DNA from: JAJPJE01 sp963724985
GTDB lineage: Bacteria > Acidobacteriota > Terriglobia > Terriglobales > Acidobacteriaceae
Assembly (NCBI GenBank): GCA_963724985.1
Contig: CAVRWV010000015.1
Span: forward strand, 124,001-188,000
Direction of reading: 5' to 3'
Length of the DNA stretch: 64,000 nucleotides
Part shown: one piece after another, positions 16,207 to 25,053 of the stretch
How positions within the stretch are numbered: the first letter of the stretch is position 1
Layout: each line of letters opens with the position of its first letter
Program-made: the position numbers and the translations under genes
The notes under the pieces: generated by a model
Databases searched by the model: none
Told to the model about the DNA's origin: nothing
The model's input: only the letters and a program-made list of their open reading frames with translations

Positions 16207-17562
16207 ATGGCTCGATACCTGCTAGTCTGCCTTTTCTCCTGCACGCTTCTCGCACAGAACGCGAATCAAGTCGCGGAGTCATCGCGCTACATCCACGCGG
16301 ACATGGAGTTCCTTGCCAGCGACGCGCTTCAGGGTCGCGGCAGCGCTACGCGCGATGAACTACTGGCGGCTATGTTTATCGGGTCTCAGTTACAGCAGTA
16401 CGGGATAGAGCCGGTGAACGGATCCTATCTACAAACTGCGGATCTCGAGCGGCTTCATCTGGACGGGACGGTGAGTTTAAGCGTTGGTGGGGAGCAGTTG
16501 AGTCCGGATGCGGATTTCCGGGCGTTTTCTCTTTCCGGCCAAGTGGCCTCCGGTCCTCTGAAGAAAGTGTCCTCCGCCGATGCCGAGAATGCGGCCGGGA
16601 TCGTATTTCTCAAAGCGGACAGTGACGATCAGGGGCGCTCGAGTCTTCACCGAGCGTATGGTCTTCACAACGCATCGCTGGTATTGGTGGGCACGACAGA
16701 AAAATCGTTCGCCGACGTCAGCCGGTTCGTCCGTGCGCCTCGCATGCCTGAGGAGTTAAAGGGAGAACCAAGCCACGGCCGGAATGTGATTCTGCTCAGT
16801 CCCGCAGCGACCCGGACGGTTCAGTCCCAGAAAGATGGGGTTTCGGTTTCGCTGAATTACGAGACGAAAATCGAAGCTGCACACACCTACAATGCGATCG
16901 GTATCCTGCCTGGAGCAGACCCAAAGCTGCGCGACCAGGCAATTTTGCTAAGTGCGCATCTCGATCACCTGGGCGTTGGTATGCCGGTGAATGGCGACAG
17001 CATCTACAACGGCGCGGACGATGATGCGTCCGGGGTGACGGCGGTGCTGGAGCTGGCGCGTTTTTTGGGCAGCAAAAAGGAACGTCCACGGCGGACGGTG
17101 GTCTTCGTTCTGTTTGGCAGCGAGGAGACTGGCGGGCAGGGCGATCAGTACTTCATCGAACATCCGCCTGTGGCGCTGAAGGATATTGTCGCCAATCTGG
17201 AGTTCGAGATGATCGGCCGTGCCGATCCCAAGGTGCGGCGCGACCAACTCTGGCTAACTGGCTGGGAGCGGACCGATCTAGGACCGGAACTGGCACATCG
17301 TGGAGCCAAGTTGGTGGCGGACCCGCGCCCAGATCAGCAGTTCTTTCAGCGCTCGGACAACTACGCGCTGGCGAAGCAAGGGGTGGTCGCGCAGACAATC
17401 TCCAGCTTCGGGTTGGGAGACTACTATCACCAGCCTTCTGACGATCTGGCGCACATCGATTTCGATCACCTGGCGCAAGCGATCGACAGCTTGCACAAAC
17501 CAGTAGAGTGGCTGGCGAATACGTCCTGGAAACCGGAATGGAAATCCGGCAAGAAGCCGTGA
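16207..17562 (+). CDS. Secreted M28-family zinc aminopeptidase
   Basis: From ATG 16207 the product has 451 residues and a Sec signal peptide (MARYLLVCLFSCTLLAQ). An ATG at 16174 would lie in the tsf terminator and hide the signal, so 16207 is chosen. M28 zinc ligands and catalysts are visible: LSAHLDHLG, NGADDDASGVTAVLELA, FGSEETGGQG, then the final histidine in DYYHQPSDDLAHID. A PA-type insertion lies before the catalytic part. It probably trims peptides in the periplasm or outside the cell. Confidence 0.92.
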   Translation: MARYLLVCLFSCTLLAQNANQVAESSRYIHADMEFLASDALQGRGSATRDELLAAMFIGSQLQQYGIEPVNGSYLQTADLERLHLDGTVSLSVGGEQLSPDADFRAFSLSGQVASGPLKKVSSADAENAAGIVFLKADSDDQGRSSLHRAYGLHNASLVLVGTTEKSFADVSRFVRAPRMPEELKGEPSHGRNVILLSPAATRTVQSQKDGVSVSLNYETKIEAAHTYNAIGILPGADPKLRDQAILLSAHLDHLGVGMPVNGDSIYNGADDDASGVTAVLELARFLGSKKERPRRTVVFVLFGSEETGGQGDQYFIEHPPVALKDIVANLEFEMIGRADPKVRRDQLWLTGWERTDLGPELAHRGAKLVADPRPDQQFFQRSDNYALAKQGVVAQTISSFGLGDYYHQPSDDLAHIDFDHLAQAIDSLHKPVEWLANTSWKPEWKSGKKP

Positions 17563-17627
17563 GCTCAAACCCTTTGCTTATGCCCTTCCAGCCCACTACA
17601 CTGGAAGAAAATCACCGAGGAATCTGA

Positions 17628-18344
17628 GTGCCCGAACCGGTCTTCAAGCGCATCCTGTTAAAACTTTCTGGCGAGGCCCTGGCAGCAAACCAGGGATTTG
17701 GTGTCGATCCCTCGCGCATTCATGAGGTCGCTGCCGAGTTGGCGGACGTTCAAAGGTTGGGAATTCAGATTGCTGTCGTGGTTGGCGGCGGGAATTTCTT
17801 CCGCGGCGTGGCAGTGCAGGCCAAGACCATGGATCGCGTCTCCGCGGATCACATGGGGATGCTGGCGACCGTCATCAACGCGCTGGCGCTTCAAGACGCG
17901 CTGGAGAAGCAGGGAGTTCATACGCGCGTGCAGTCGGCGATCGAAATGAACCAGGTTGCCGAGCCGTTCATCCGGCGTCGCGCGATGCGTCACCTGGAAA
18001 AAGGGCGCGTAGTGATCTTCGCCGGCGGCACGGGTAATCCTTATTTCTCGACGGATACGGCCGCTTCGCTGCGCGCGATGGAGATCAAGGCGGATGCCAT
18101 CCTGAAAGCCACCAAGGTGGATGGCGTTTACGACGCCGATCCCATGCTGGTGAAAGACGCGAAGATGTTCCAGACCATCACATACCTCGACGTCCTCAGC
18201 AAAGGCCTGAAAGTGATGGACGCGACGGCCATCAGCCTCTGCAGGGACAATAATCTGCCAATCATCATCTTCAACCTGAACAATCACGGGAACATCCGGC
18301 GAGTGGTGCTAGGGGAGAAGATAGGCTCGCTGGTGAGCGCGTAA
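17628..18344 (+). CDS. pyrH: UMP kinase
   Basis: The 238-residue amino-acid-kinase-fold enzyme phosphorylates UMP to UDP in pyrimidine synthesis. Motifs: KRILLKLSGEAL at the N-terminus, AVVVGGGNFFRG for phosphate binding, GGTGNPYFSTDTAASLRA and TKVDGVYDADPM. The start is GTG 17628 with GAGGAATCTGA upstream. It follows rpsB-tsf as usual, but the M28 peptidase is inserted between, and frr, its common partner, is absent downstream. Confidence 0.97.
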   Translation: MPEPVFKRILLKLSGEALAANQGFGVDPSRIHEVAAELADVQRLGIQIAVVVGGGNFFRGVAVQAKTMDRVSADHMGMLATVINALALQDALEKQGVHTRVQSAIEMNQVAEPFIRRRAMRHLEKGRVVIFAGGTGNPYFSTDTAASLRAMEIKADAILKATKVDGVYDADPMLVKDAKMFQTITYLDVLSKGLKVMDATAISLCRDNNLPIIIFNLNNHGNIRRVVLGEKIGSLVSA

Positions 18345-18352
18345 GCGCAGAT

Positions 18353-18383
18353 TAACCACAGAGGACGCAGAGGACGCTGAGGA
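18353..18383. repeat. TAACCACAGAGG-type dispersed repeat
   Basis: The spacer after pyrH reads TAACCACAGAGGACGCAGAGG and continues GACGCTGAGGA. The same theme forms the inverted ends around the GxxExxY gene (47097-47126, 47551-47580) and recurs at 57261-57282 and 58449-58476. Confidence 0.7.
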
Positions 18384-18525
18384 CCAGCTAAATCGAGAAT
18401 AGCGCCTGCAACCAGGCGCGGGCGATGACTTCTGTCACAGATCGGAAGGCGCGGACGGACTAAGGTTTCGCCGCTTCCCGCATTACCCAAATCATTTCGG
18501 GGATTTTGAGCGGAGTTTAGGGATC

Positions 18526-18577
18526 GGGTAGCTTGTCGCGTGGGGATTCGCTCGATGCAACTTGCTACAAGCTACCC
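18526..18577. repeat. Inverted repeat GGGTAGCTTGT / ACAAGCTACCC
   Basis: Perfect 11-bp arms at 18526-18536 and 18567-18577 overlap the 3' end of the DUF3079 gene. The arm sequence belongs to the GTAGCT word family seen in other spacers. Confidence 0.75.
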
Positions 18578-18775
18578 CGGTCGACCGGTTCGCTGTTGCG
18601 CACCGTGCGAGTCGCGCTCCTCCGCCCACTCGAGCCAATCTTCTCCGAAGAGCTCGACCGGGTGTTGGGTGCGAATGGTTCCGTTTCCGCAGGCGAGGGA
18701 TTCTGCCGGGCAAAACTTGTCGCAGCCCCAGCAGATGCGGTCGGGATTCTTTGGATGGAGCGGAATCTTTGCCAT
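18572..18775 (-). CDS. DUF3079 family small cysteine protein
   Basis: The 67-residue product has the DUF3079 block nearly complete: PLHPKNPDRICWGCDKFC, then PAESLACGNG and HPVELFGEDWLEW. Its four cysteines (CWGCDKFC plus C in LACGNG) suggest metal or redox binding, but no function is established for the family. ATG 18775 has GAGGAAA six bases upstream. It lies 84 bp after the AhpD-like gene on the same strand. The last residues overlap a repeat arm. Confidence 0.85.
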   Translation of the reverse strand: MAKIPLHPKNPDRICWGCDKFCPAESLACGNGTIRTQHPVELFGEDWLEWAEERDSHGAQQRTGRPG

Positions 18776-18859
18776 TCGCGTTTCCTCGATCTGGCAAAAG
18801 GTTAGCCGAGCCAGGATGAGGAAGCGATGACTTGTGTCACACGCGGCACGTGTCGCACC

Positions 18860-19480
18860 CTACGGCGTCATTTTTCCGGACTGCAGATAATTTTGCGGAG
18901 GGATGCCGAAGGCATCCGCAACGCGGTTGAAGAATGCGAACATCGCGGTGATGTAGACCGCCTCGGAAATCTGATTCTCCGTCCATCCGGCATCACGCAA
19001 TTTCTGCACATCTTCGTGAGTTGAACGATAGGCGGCGCGAGTGACGAGTTCGACGTAATCCATAAGCGCGCGCTCCGCCGGAGTCAGGCCGGCTTCGTCG
19101 AGCTTGCCCTCGAGAACTGCTGCAACACATTTGTCATCGGCTCCCTGAACACGCAGGAAGAAGGCATGGCTGTCCAGTCAATACGGGCAGCGATTCAGGT
19201 AAGAGACGTAGCTGGCGATCATCTCCTTGTAGCGGCGCGAGAGATGGCCTTCCGAAAAATGTACCGTGTTGGAGAACTGCATCACTTCGCGCAAGAAATC
19301 TGGACGTGCGCCGAAGCACTTCAGGATGCCGGGAACCTGCGTGCGCCCGGTGGCGGCGCGCCATTCATCGTAAACGGTGGCGGTCTCGCCCGTGGCTTCT
19401 GCGTCTTCGATGATGCGAATCTTCGTTGAAGGCGGCACGGGCGCAGGCTTCGCGGCGGTGGGATCTTTGGGATCGGTCAT
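18860..19480 (-). CDS. AhpD/carboxymuconolactone-decarboxylase-like peroxidase-related protein with in-frame TGA: candidate selenoprotein
   Basis: One frame encodes 206 positions with a single TGA at 19178-19180. Before it stand 100 residues ending SYVSYLNRCPY; after it 105 residues continue in the same frame, LDSHAFFLRVQGADDKC to FFNRVADAFGI, the normal end of peroxidase-related CMD proteins. In the family this site reads CPYC with a following xDxH; here the second redox cysteine is TGA, so CPYU. Selenocysteine in CxxU AhpD-like proteins is known. A foldable 33-nt hairpin follows the TGA. A TGC-to-TGA point mutation or read error is the alternative. The stop falls exactly on the catalytic Cys and both halves are intact, so I favour Sec. 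It follows an amino-acid permease by 10 bp. Confidence 0.8.
19145..19177 (-). promoter_or_regulatory. Possible bacterial SECIS hairpin directly after the TGA
   Basis: In the mRNA, CUGGA right after UGA pairs with UUCAG 28 nt later, and inside it CAUGC pairs with GCGUG, with a 4-nt bulge and a 9-nt loop CUUCUUCCU. Position and size fit a bacterial SECIS. The loop lacks the G usually found near its 5' side, so the match is only structural. Confidence 0.35.
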
Positions 19481-19490
19481 CGGCGTTCTC

Positions 19491-20849
19491 TCAATTTACC
19501 AAAGAAGGTTCAGCGCCGGGGACACGGTTGCGGCGGCGTTGAATGAATTCGTAAACGGGTAATCCGGCCAGTACAACGACGAGACCGAGGGCGGCCTGGC
19601 GCGGACTGCGCATCGCCATCAGGAAGAGCATGGCGGCAACCAGGAGCAGAAACAGGATCGGCGTGACGGGATACCTAGGCGTTGGGACCGAAGGCAGCTG
19701 ATCATGCGAGCGACGGCGCAACAGGAAGAGTCCGGCGACGGTCAGTCCAAGGAAGAGGACGGCCGAGAAGATCAAGTAACCGAGGATCTGATCAAAGGTG
19801 CCAAGGAGCACGAGGATCGACGACATCACGCCTTGAATCATGATGGCTCGCGAGGGCGTCCCGTGAACCGGATGGGTGCGCGCGACGGACGAGAGGAATA
19901 CGCCGTCTTTGGCCATTGCGTAATACACACGCGGGCACACCATGATGAGCGCGGCGAGGGTTCCCAACACGCAGATGACGACGGCTCCGGAGAGAAGGTC
20001 GGCGCCGATCTTTCCGAAGAGGACTGCGCCAGCCTGAGCAACGAACGTCTGATCGGAGGTGACGCTTTCGATTGGGACCAGATAAATGAAGATGGCGCTG
20101 ACGAAGATGTATGCGGTGATCACGGCAAGCACGCCGAGAACGAGCGCGCGCGGCAGAGTGCGCGTGGGGTCCTTCACCTCGCCAGCGATCTTGCTGACGT
20201 CCCACCACCCGCCGAAAGAGAAGAATGCTGCAACCAGCGCACCGGCGAGGGCCGGCAACAGCGGAGTCGAGCCGGGATGCTGCGCCACAAATGGTGTGAA
20301 ATGCGACCAGGAGCCGAGATGGAAGATCAGTGCCCAGACAACGAGTATGCCGAGGATCAGGAACTTGAGCCAGGTAAGTGCGCGAAGTAATCCAGCGCCG
20401 ATGCGCGTATTCAGAATGTTGAGGAAACAGAGCAGGATGATGGCGCCGATGGCGACTACTTTGGTCATGATCGGCGGCCAGGCAGTGATGTAGGACGCGT
20501 ACGCAGCCATTCCCACCGCAATCGCGGCCGTGATGCCCGGGTCCATGACGAACATGCTCATCCACCCGTAGAGAAACGCGATGCGGCTTCCATAAGCTTC
20601 GCGCAGGTAAATGTAGAGGCCTCCAGCTTGCGGGAAGCGTGCGGCCAGTTCGCCGAAGCAGAGAGCGCCGCTGAGGGTGAGCGCGCCGAGAGTGAGCCAG
20701 ACTACCAACAACCAGAAGGGCGAGCCGAGGGATTTGGCCATGCCCGCTGGCGTAAGGAAGATGCCGACGGCGATGGCTTCTCCGGCAACGGCTGCGGCAG
20801 CGGAGCCGAGTCCGAGTTCACGACGAAGGGTGGAGGAGGAAGATGCCAT
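19491..20849 (-). CDS. APC-family amino acid permease
   Basis: The 452-residue protein has about twelve membrane helices. The start GLGSAAAAVAGEAIAVGIFLTPAGMAKSLGSP is the substrate-binding helix-1 region of APC transporters, with the GIF-like break, and FSFGGWWDVSKIAGEVKDPTRTLPRAL is the conserved helix-6 region. It probably imports or exchanges amino acids. Its stop is 10 bp before the AhpD-like gene, implying co-transcription. Confidence 0.92.
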   Translation of the reverse strand: MASSSSTLRRELGLGSAAAAVAGEAIAVGIFLTPAGMAKSLGSPFWLLVVWLTLGALTLSGALCFGELAARFPQAGGLYIYLREAYGSRIAFLYGWMSMFVMDPGITAAIAVGMAAYASYITAWPPIMTKVVAIGAIILLCFLNILNTRIGAGLLRALTWLKFLILGILVVWALIFHLGSWSHFTPFVAQHPGSTPLLPALAGALVAAFFSFGGWWDVSKIAGEVKDPTRTLPRALVLGVLAVITAYIFVSAIFIYLVPIESVTSDQTFVAQAGAVLFGKIGADLLSGAVVICVLGTLAALIMVCPRVYYAMAKDGVFLSSVARTHPVHGTPSRAIMIQGVMSSILVLLGTFDQILGYLIFSAVLFLGLTVAGLFLLRRRSHDQLPSVPTPRYPVTPILFLLLVAAMLFLMAMRSPRQAALGLVVVLAGLPVYEFIQRRRNRVPGAEPSLVN

Positions 20850-20917
20850 AGCTTATATCGAGAAAAGAATCCCACCCAGCGGTTCGCGGGTGGGATACCC
20901 ATTGTTGTATCACGTGA

Positions 20918-20981
20918 ATCTCAGGAGTTCGTCCTGAGATCCTTTCACGCGTTGCGCGCGGACAAGAATGTCCGCGCCACA
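20918..20981. repeat. Two hairpins: ATCTCAGGA stem and CGCGGACA-type repeat, copy 2
   Basis: ATCTCAGGA (20918-20926) pairs perfectly with TCCTGAGAT (20932-20940). At 20957-20976 stands CGCGGACA-AGAA-TGTCCGCG, followed by CCACAC, homologous to the copy at 11818-11842. They fill the spacer between the TonB receptor and the permease gene. Confidence 0.8.
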
Positions 20982-20992
20982 CAAGCTAAATA

Positions 20993-23965
20993 CTAGAAGG
21001 TGAACTTAGCGCCGAGTTGGAAGGCGCGCGGTCCACCGGATCCGAAGACACCGCCCGCAGTCGAGACCGGAGTTCCGAACTTCGAAGAATAGTTCGGATT
21101 ATTGCCGTCCGGAACGAGCACGTTGAAGTATCCCGAGTAATCGGCGTTGTCGACGCCAAGAACGTTAGTCTTGTTGAAGAGGTTGAACGCTTCGCCGAAC
21201 GCCATCAGACGAAAACGCTCGCTCAACTTGAAAGTCTTGGCGAGACGCATATCGAATGAGTCGAAGGTGTCGTTGAAGCGCGCATTCGGAGAGACGAGCG
21301 GAAGATCGACTCCGTTTTCGCCGCCATTGGCATTGATCTGGGAGATGATCGTGTTCAGTTGCGCTCCGGTCGTGATGGCGCGGCCTCCCGCGTTGCGTGA
21401 GAGTTCCGGCACACGCGATTTGTTGCCGTTCTGGTCGACGTAGAGGATGTCCATCGGAACGCCAGAGGCGATGCTCCAGATCGGCGAGAACTGGATGCCC
21501 CACGGCAGATTCACGGTCGCTTGCAGCACGAAATGATTGCGCTGGTCGACGGGCGATGGTCCATACTCGCGGCGCAGATCGGTGGGATCGACCGGCGGAT
21601 AGCCGAAGGGTACCTGATCGTAATTGGTGTAGTTGAGGCTCTTTGACAGCGTGTAGGCCGCGTGAAACTGGTAGCGGTTGGAAAAAGTTTTGTCGAGGGT
21701 GAGCCAGAGCGCGTCGTAATGCGTGTTGGCGCTGGACTGAAGGCGCGTGACCGACTCCGGCCCGCCGGAGTCAGGATTGAAGACCGAGCCCACCGGTACG
21801 CCAATGAGGAAATGCGTGCCGAGATTGTGAATGCCATCGGCGCGAACGATCCAGTTCTTAGCGAACTCGTACTGCACACCGAGGTTGAACTGCTGCACCA
21901 TCGGGTTCTGGATGTTGTTATCGATGACGTTCATGCCTTCCTGCGCGCCGCCTGCTCCCGGGATGATGAATCCGCTGAAGGGATTGGAAATCGTCGGAGC
22001 TCCAGGAACGAAGTGGCCGGTCGGGTCGAGATAATTGACGTTGCCGCCGTAAACGTTGATGGGCAGGGCACGGCCATCGAGTCCCTGTTCGAGCGACAGG
22101 ACTTCCAGCGTTACGCGGTCATAGTAGATACCGTAACCACCGTGCACGCTGAGGTTGGCAGCGCGATTGGCCCAGTTGAATCCGACACGCGGACCCCAGT
22201 TGTTGGTGTCCATGTGACGCGAACCGTTCAGGAACGGCAGCAGCAAAGGGTTCAGGTTATTGTGAGCGTATCCAACATCGTTGACGCCGGTATCGAGTTC
22301 GTATCGTACGCCGATGTTTAGTGTGAGCTGCGGAAGGATGTGCCAATCGTCTTGCGCATAGCCGGCGATGTGATTGTTGTTAGCGTTGGGAATCACGAGC
22401 GTGTTCGTCGGATTGCCGCTGCGGATAGCCACTGCAAAGAGCAAGTCCTCGTCGTTGATGACGCCATCGCCGTTGTGATCGAAGTTGGGGAAGTCCTGAA
22501 CCAATTCGACAGCGCCGTTCTGGAAGACGCCAAGAACAAACTCGTCGAGGACGCGCTGGAACTGGCCTCCGAAGTGGAAGTTGTGCTTGCCGTGACTCCA
22601 GTCGATAGCATCGTCAAATTGGTAGCGGCGCTGATGCGTGCCCTGGGGAACGCGATAGGAACCGCCGTCGGAGATGCTGGGGAAGTCGAGTTCGGGCTCA
22701 ACCACGAGCGGATCGGTGTTGTTCTGAAAATCGTTGATGCTGAAGCTGGTCTTGTTCAGGACGTTGGGGCTGATGATGTGCGTCCAGGAGGAGTTGAAAG
22801 ACTGGAAGCGGTTAGCCATGTCCTGACGCTCGGATGCAGTACCGATGGGCGCGCCGGAGAGGAAGCTGGCGGCACCGGTGGCATCGAGACGCTCGATGTT
22901 GTAGTGCAGGGCAAGCAGATCGTTCTTCGCGATTTGCCAGTCGCCACGAAGCACGCCCATGCCGTCGGTGAGAGGCTCGGGAGCAAAGCTGGTGGGAATG
23001 GTTTGCGTCAAGGGATCGCGAGTGCCCACAAGTACGCCACCGAGTTCATTGCGAAACTCAAATCCCGCAAACCACCAAGCTTTGTTCTTCACGATGGGGC
23101 CACCAACGTTAGCCGCATATTGCTGGCGGCTGAAAGGCGGTGTCTGGCCTGGGTTGGAGTTGGGACTTCCGAAGGTTGGGGGCTCGGCTTGAAGTGCTTT
23201 GTCGCGCTCGTAGAAAGAGGCGGCGCCGTGCAGATCGTTGGTCCCCGATTTGGTGACGACGTTTACGACGGAGGTCCCAGAGCGGCCGAGTTCCGCAGAG
23301 AAGCGATTGGTCGCAATCTGAAATTCCTGGACGGTGTCTTCTGGCACGTTGAGCAACATACCGCCGACGGCGTCGTCATTGTTGTCAGCGCCATCGATGC
23401 TGACATTCGCGCCGCGGCCTAGCTGACCGGCGGAAGAAATGAGAACCGTATTGCTCTTCGTAGGATCGAAGTTGGGCGCCGGCGAATTGCCTGGCATCAG
23501 CAGCGCCAGTTCGAGGAAGTTTCGACCGTTCAACGGAAGGGTGCCGATTTGATTGGAATTGATGACGCCGTCGACGACAGAGGAGACAGTGTTGACGCCG
23601 ACAGTGGCGTGCGTGTCCTGCACGTCGATATTTTGGTTTTGCTGTTGAAGGCTCAGGCGGACCTTGAGTTCAGCTTGCTGGCCGACCTCGAGAGTCACGA
23701 ACGAGTTGTACGGAGCGAAGCCCGAAGCTTGCGTGCTGACATCATAGGAGCCGGGGCGCAGGTTATTCAGGACAAAACGGCCGGCGCTGTTCGTCAGCGT
23801 AGTGCGCGTAACGCCGGTGGCTTTGTTTTGCGCAGCCACCTGCACGCCAGAAACCACGGCGCCGGAGGGATCGGCCACGTCTCCGTTGAGTACAGCTGTA
23901 CCTAGTTCTTGTCCGAACGCGATTCCGGCAAGCAGCAAAACACTTACACAAAACTTTCGAATCAT
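20993..23965 (-). CDS. Oar-like TonB-dependent outer membrane receptor
   Basis: The 990-residue protein has a signal peptide (MIRKFCVSVLLLAGIAFGQ), then a carboxypeptidase-regulatory-like Ig domain (VLNGDVADPSGAVVSGVQVA to LEVGQQAELKVRLSL), a plug domain (INSNQIGTLPLNGRNFLELA, SIDGADNNDDAVGG) and a 22-strand barrel ending in AFQLGAKFTF with the terminal Phe needed for Bam insertion. This Oar-type layout is strongly expanded in Acidobacteriota and takes up oligosaccharides, peptides or other large nutrients. No TonB box partner genes are adjacent. Substrate unknown. Confidence 0.93.
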   Translation of the reverse strand: MIRKFCVSVLLLAGIAFGQELGTAVLNGDVADPSGAVVSGVQVAAQNKATGVTRTTLTNSAGRFVLNNLRPGSYDVSTQASGFAPYNSFVTLEVGQQAELKVRLSLQQQNQNIDVQDTHATVGVNTVSSVVDGVINSNQIGTLPLNGRNFLELALLMPGNSPAPNFDPTKSNTVLISSAGQLGRGANVSIDGADNNDDAVGGMLLNVPEDTVQEFQIATNRFSAELGRSGTSVVNVVTKSGTNDLHGAASFYERDKALQAEPPTFGSPNSNPGQTPPFSRQQYAANVGGPIVKNKAWWFAGFEFRNELGGVLVGTRDPLTQTIPTSFAPEPLTDGMGVLRGDWQIAKNDLLALHYNIERLDATGAASFLSGAPIGTASERQDMANRFQSFNSSWTHIISPNVLNKTSFSINDFQNNTDPLVVEPELDFPSISDGGSYRVPQGTHQRRYQFDDAIDWSHGKHNFHFGGQFQRVLDEFVLGVFQNGAVELVQDFPNFDHNGDGVINDEDLLFAVAIRSGNPTNTLVIPNANNNHIAGYAQDDWHILPQLTLNIGVRYELDTGVNDVGYAHNNLNPLLLPFLNGSRHMDTNNWGPRVGFNWANRAANLSVHGGYGIYYDRVTLEVLSLEQGLDGRALPINVYGGNVNYLDPTGHFVPGAPTISNPFSGFIIPGAGGAQEGMNVIDNNIQNPMVQQFNLGVQYEFAKNWIVRADGIHNLGTHFLIGVPVGSVFNPDSGGPESVTRLQSSANTHYDALWLTLDKTFSNRYQFHAAYTLSKSLNYTNYDQVPFGYPPVDPTDLRREYGPSPVDQRNHFVLQATVNLPWGIQFSPIWSIASGVPMDILYVDQNGNKSRVPELSRNAGGRAITTGAQLNTIISQINANGGENGVDLPLVSPNARFNDTFDSFDMRLAKTFKLSERFRLMAFGEAFNLFNKTNVLGVDNADYSGYFNVLVPDGNNPNYSSKFGTPVSTAGGVFGSGGPRAFQLGAKFTF

Positions 23966-24450
23966 GAATCGATGTGCTCCGTTTCTTGAGTTCAGCGGGG
24001 GTTACGCAATCAAGTTGCAAGCTGACAGAGGTTTCCCTGAGCGCGGAGCGAGAGAATCCGTCAGCACTTTTCCTGTCTGGTTGTTTCGAATCAGCCCCCG
24101 ACGATTTCTCCGAAGCGAATAGAGCCGTGCTTGCCAATCTGCCGGCGCGTGATCGAACGAATGCGAGGGTACCCCGGGATGTTCCGTGGAAGAAATCTAA
24201 CGACAGGTGCAACTACAAACAATAGCCCAAAAATACTAGGGAAATGAGTTGGGGTTTGGGGGGCTGGTGTCTAAGGGCACATGGTACAAGCGGCCATGGT
24301 CGAGAAAGAGGCGCACTGGCCGCGAAGATTGGTATGATCGAAACAATTGGGGCGTGTGGTACCTCTCGCGCAAAGACTTTGGGACCCTCCACGCAACCGC
24401 CGTTGCGCGCAACTTCCTCTCCAAACCCGTACGGAGGAGAAGTGTTGGAA
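23966..24450. other. Divergent intergenic region, TonB receptor and AraC-type gene
   Basis: The 485 bp hold the 5' regions of two divergent genes. An open frame on the plus strand continues upstream of the AraC-type gene to 24244, but it has low protein character and is ignored. I see no convincing promoter pair, riboswitch or large palindrome. Confidence 0.4.
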
Positions 24451-24780
24451 ATGGACCGAAGGATCGAAGCAGCGATCGAAATCATGCGCCGGGAGCCTGC
24501 CGGTAATCTGCCAGTGCGCGAAATCGCAAGCAAAGTTCATCTTTCGCGATGGCGCTTCATTCATCTCTTCAAAGCGGAGACCACGTTCACGCCGAAACAA
24601 TACATGGTGCGAATCCGCATGCGACGCGCGGAACATCTTCTGCAGAATTCGTTTCTGAGCATCAAGGAAATCGCCGCGGAAGCAGGTTTTGCGGATCCCA
24701 GCCATTTCAGCCGGGAATGCAAACGACACTGGGGAGTGAGTCCATCCGAGATTCGCGAGCGGCGACGCCGCGCAGGGTAA
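24451..24780 (+). CDS. AraC-type DNA-binding protein, HTH domain only
   Basis: The 109-residue product contains just the double helix-turn-helix of AraC regulators: REIASKVHLSRWRFIHLFKA and SIKEIAAEAGFADPSHFSRECKRHWGVSPSEIR. There is no sensor domain, so it resembles SoxS/MarA-type regulators in being constitutively DNA-binding and controlled by its level. GGAGGAG at 24433-24439 could serve the ATG at 24451 or an in-frame TTG at 24445. It faces the TonB receptor gene and may control it, by position only. Confidence 0.85.
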   Translation: MDRRIEAAIEIMRREPAGNLPVREIASKVHLSRWRFIHLFKAETTFTPKQYMVRIRMRRAEHLLQNSFLSIKEIAAEAGFADPSHFSRECKRHWGVSPSEIRERRRRAG

Positions 24781-25053
24781 GTAGCAGCAACTTCCATCAA
24801 TAGATAGCAAGAAACGGCCAGCGTTCCTGATTGTGTTTGGGAGCAGCTGAACGTACATTGCAGCCACACCAGAGTGGCCGTTCACCCCCCGTGCGGCCAC
24901 GACACTTGGGGCGCCACTCAAAGCGGAAGTCTCCGAACCACTTTCTACGGCTTCGGAGCGCAACAAGGATTGCAACTCGGCTCTTGATCGAATCGTCCGC
25001 GCCGGCGAAGCGAACAGTGCACGTGTGCCCAATCCTTACAAAGGAGTGGAGCC

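Noticed and set aside
22340..23422. Long open frame antisense to the TonB receptor
   Set aside because: Composition mirrors the receptor's codons; no motif or Shine-Dalgarno, a third-position GC shadow.
24244..24450. N-terminal extension of the AraC-type gene
   Set aside because: Low protein character, and GGAGGAG just before 24442-24451 marks a downstream start.
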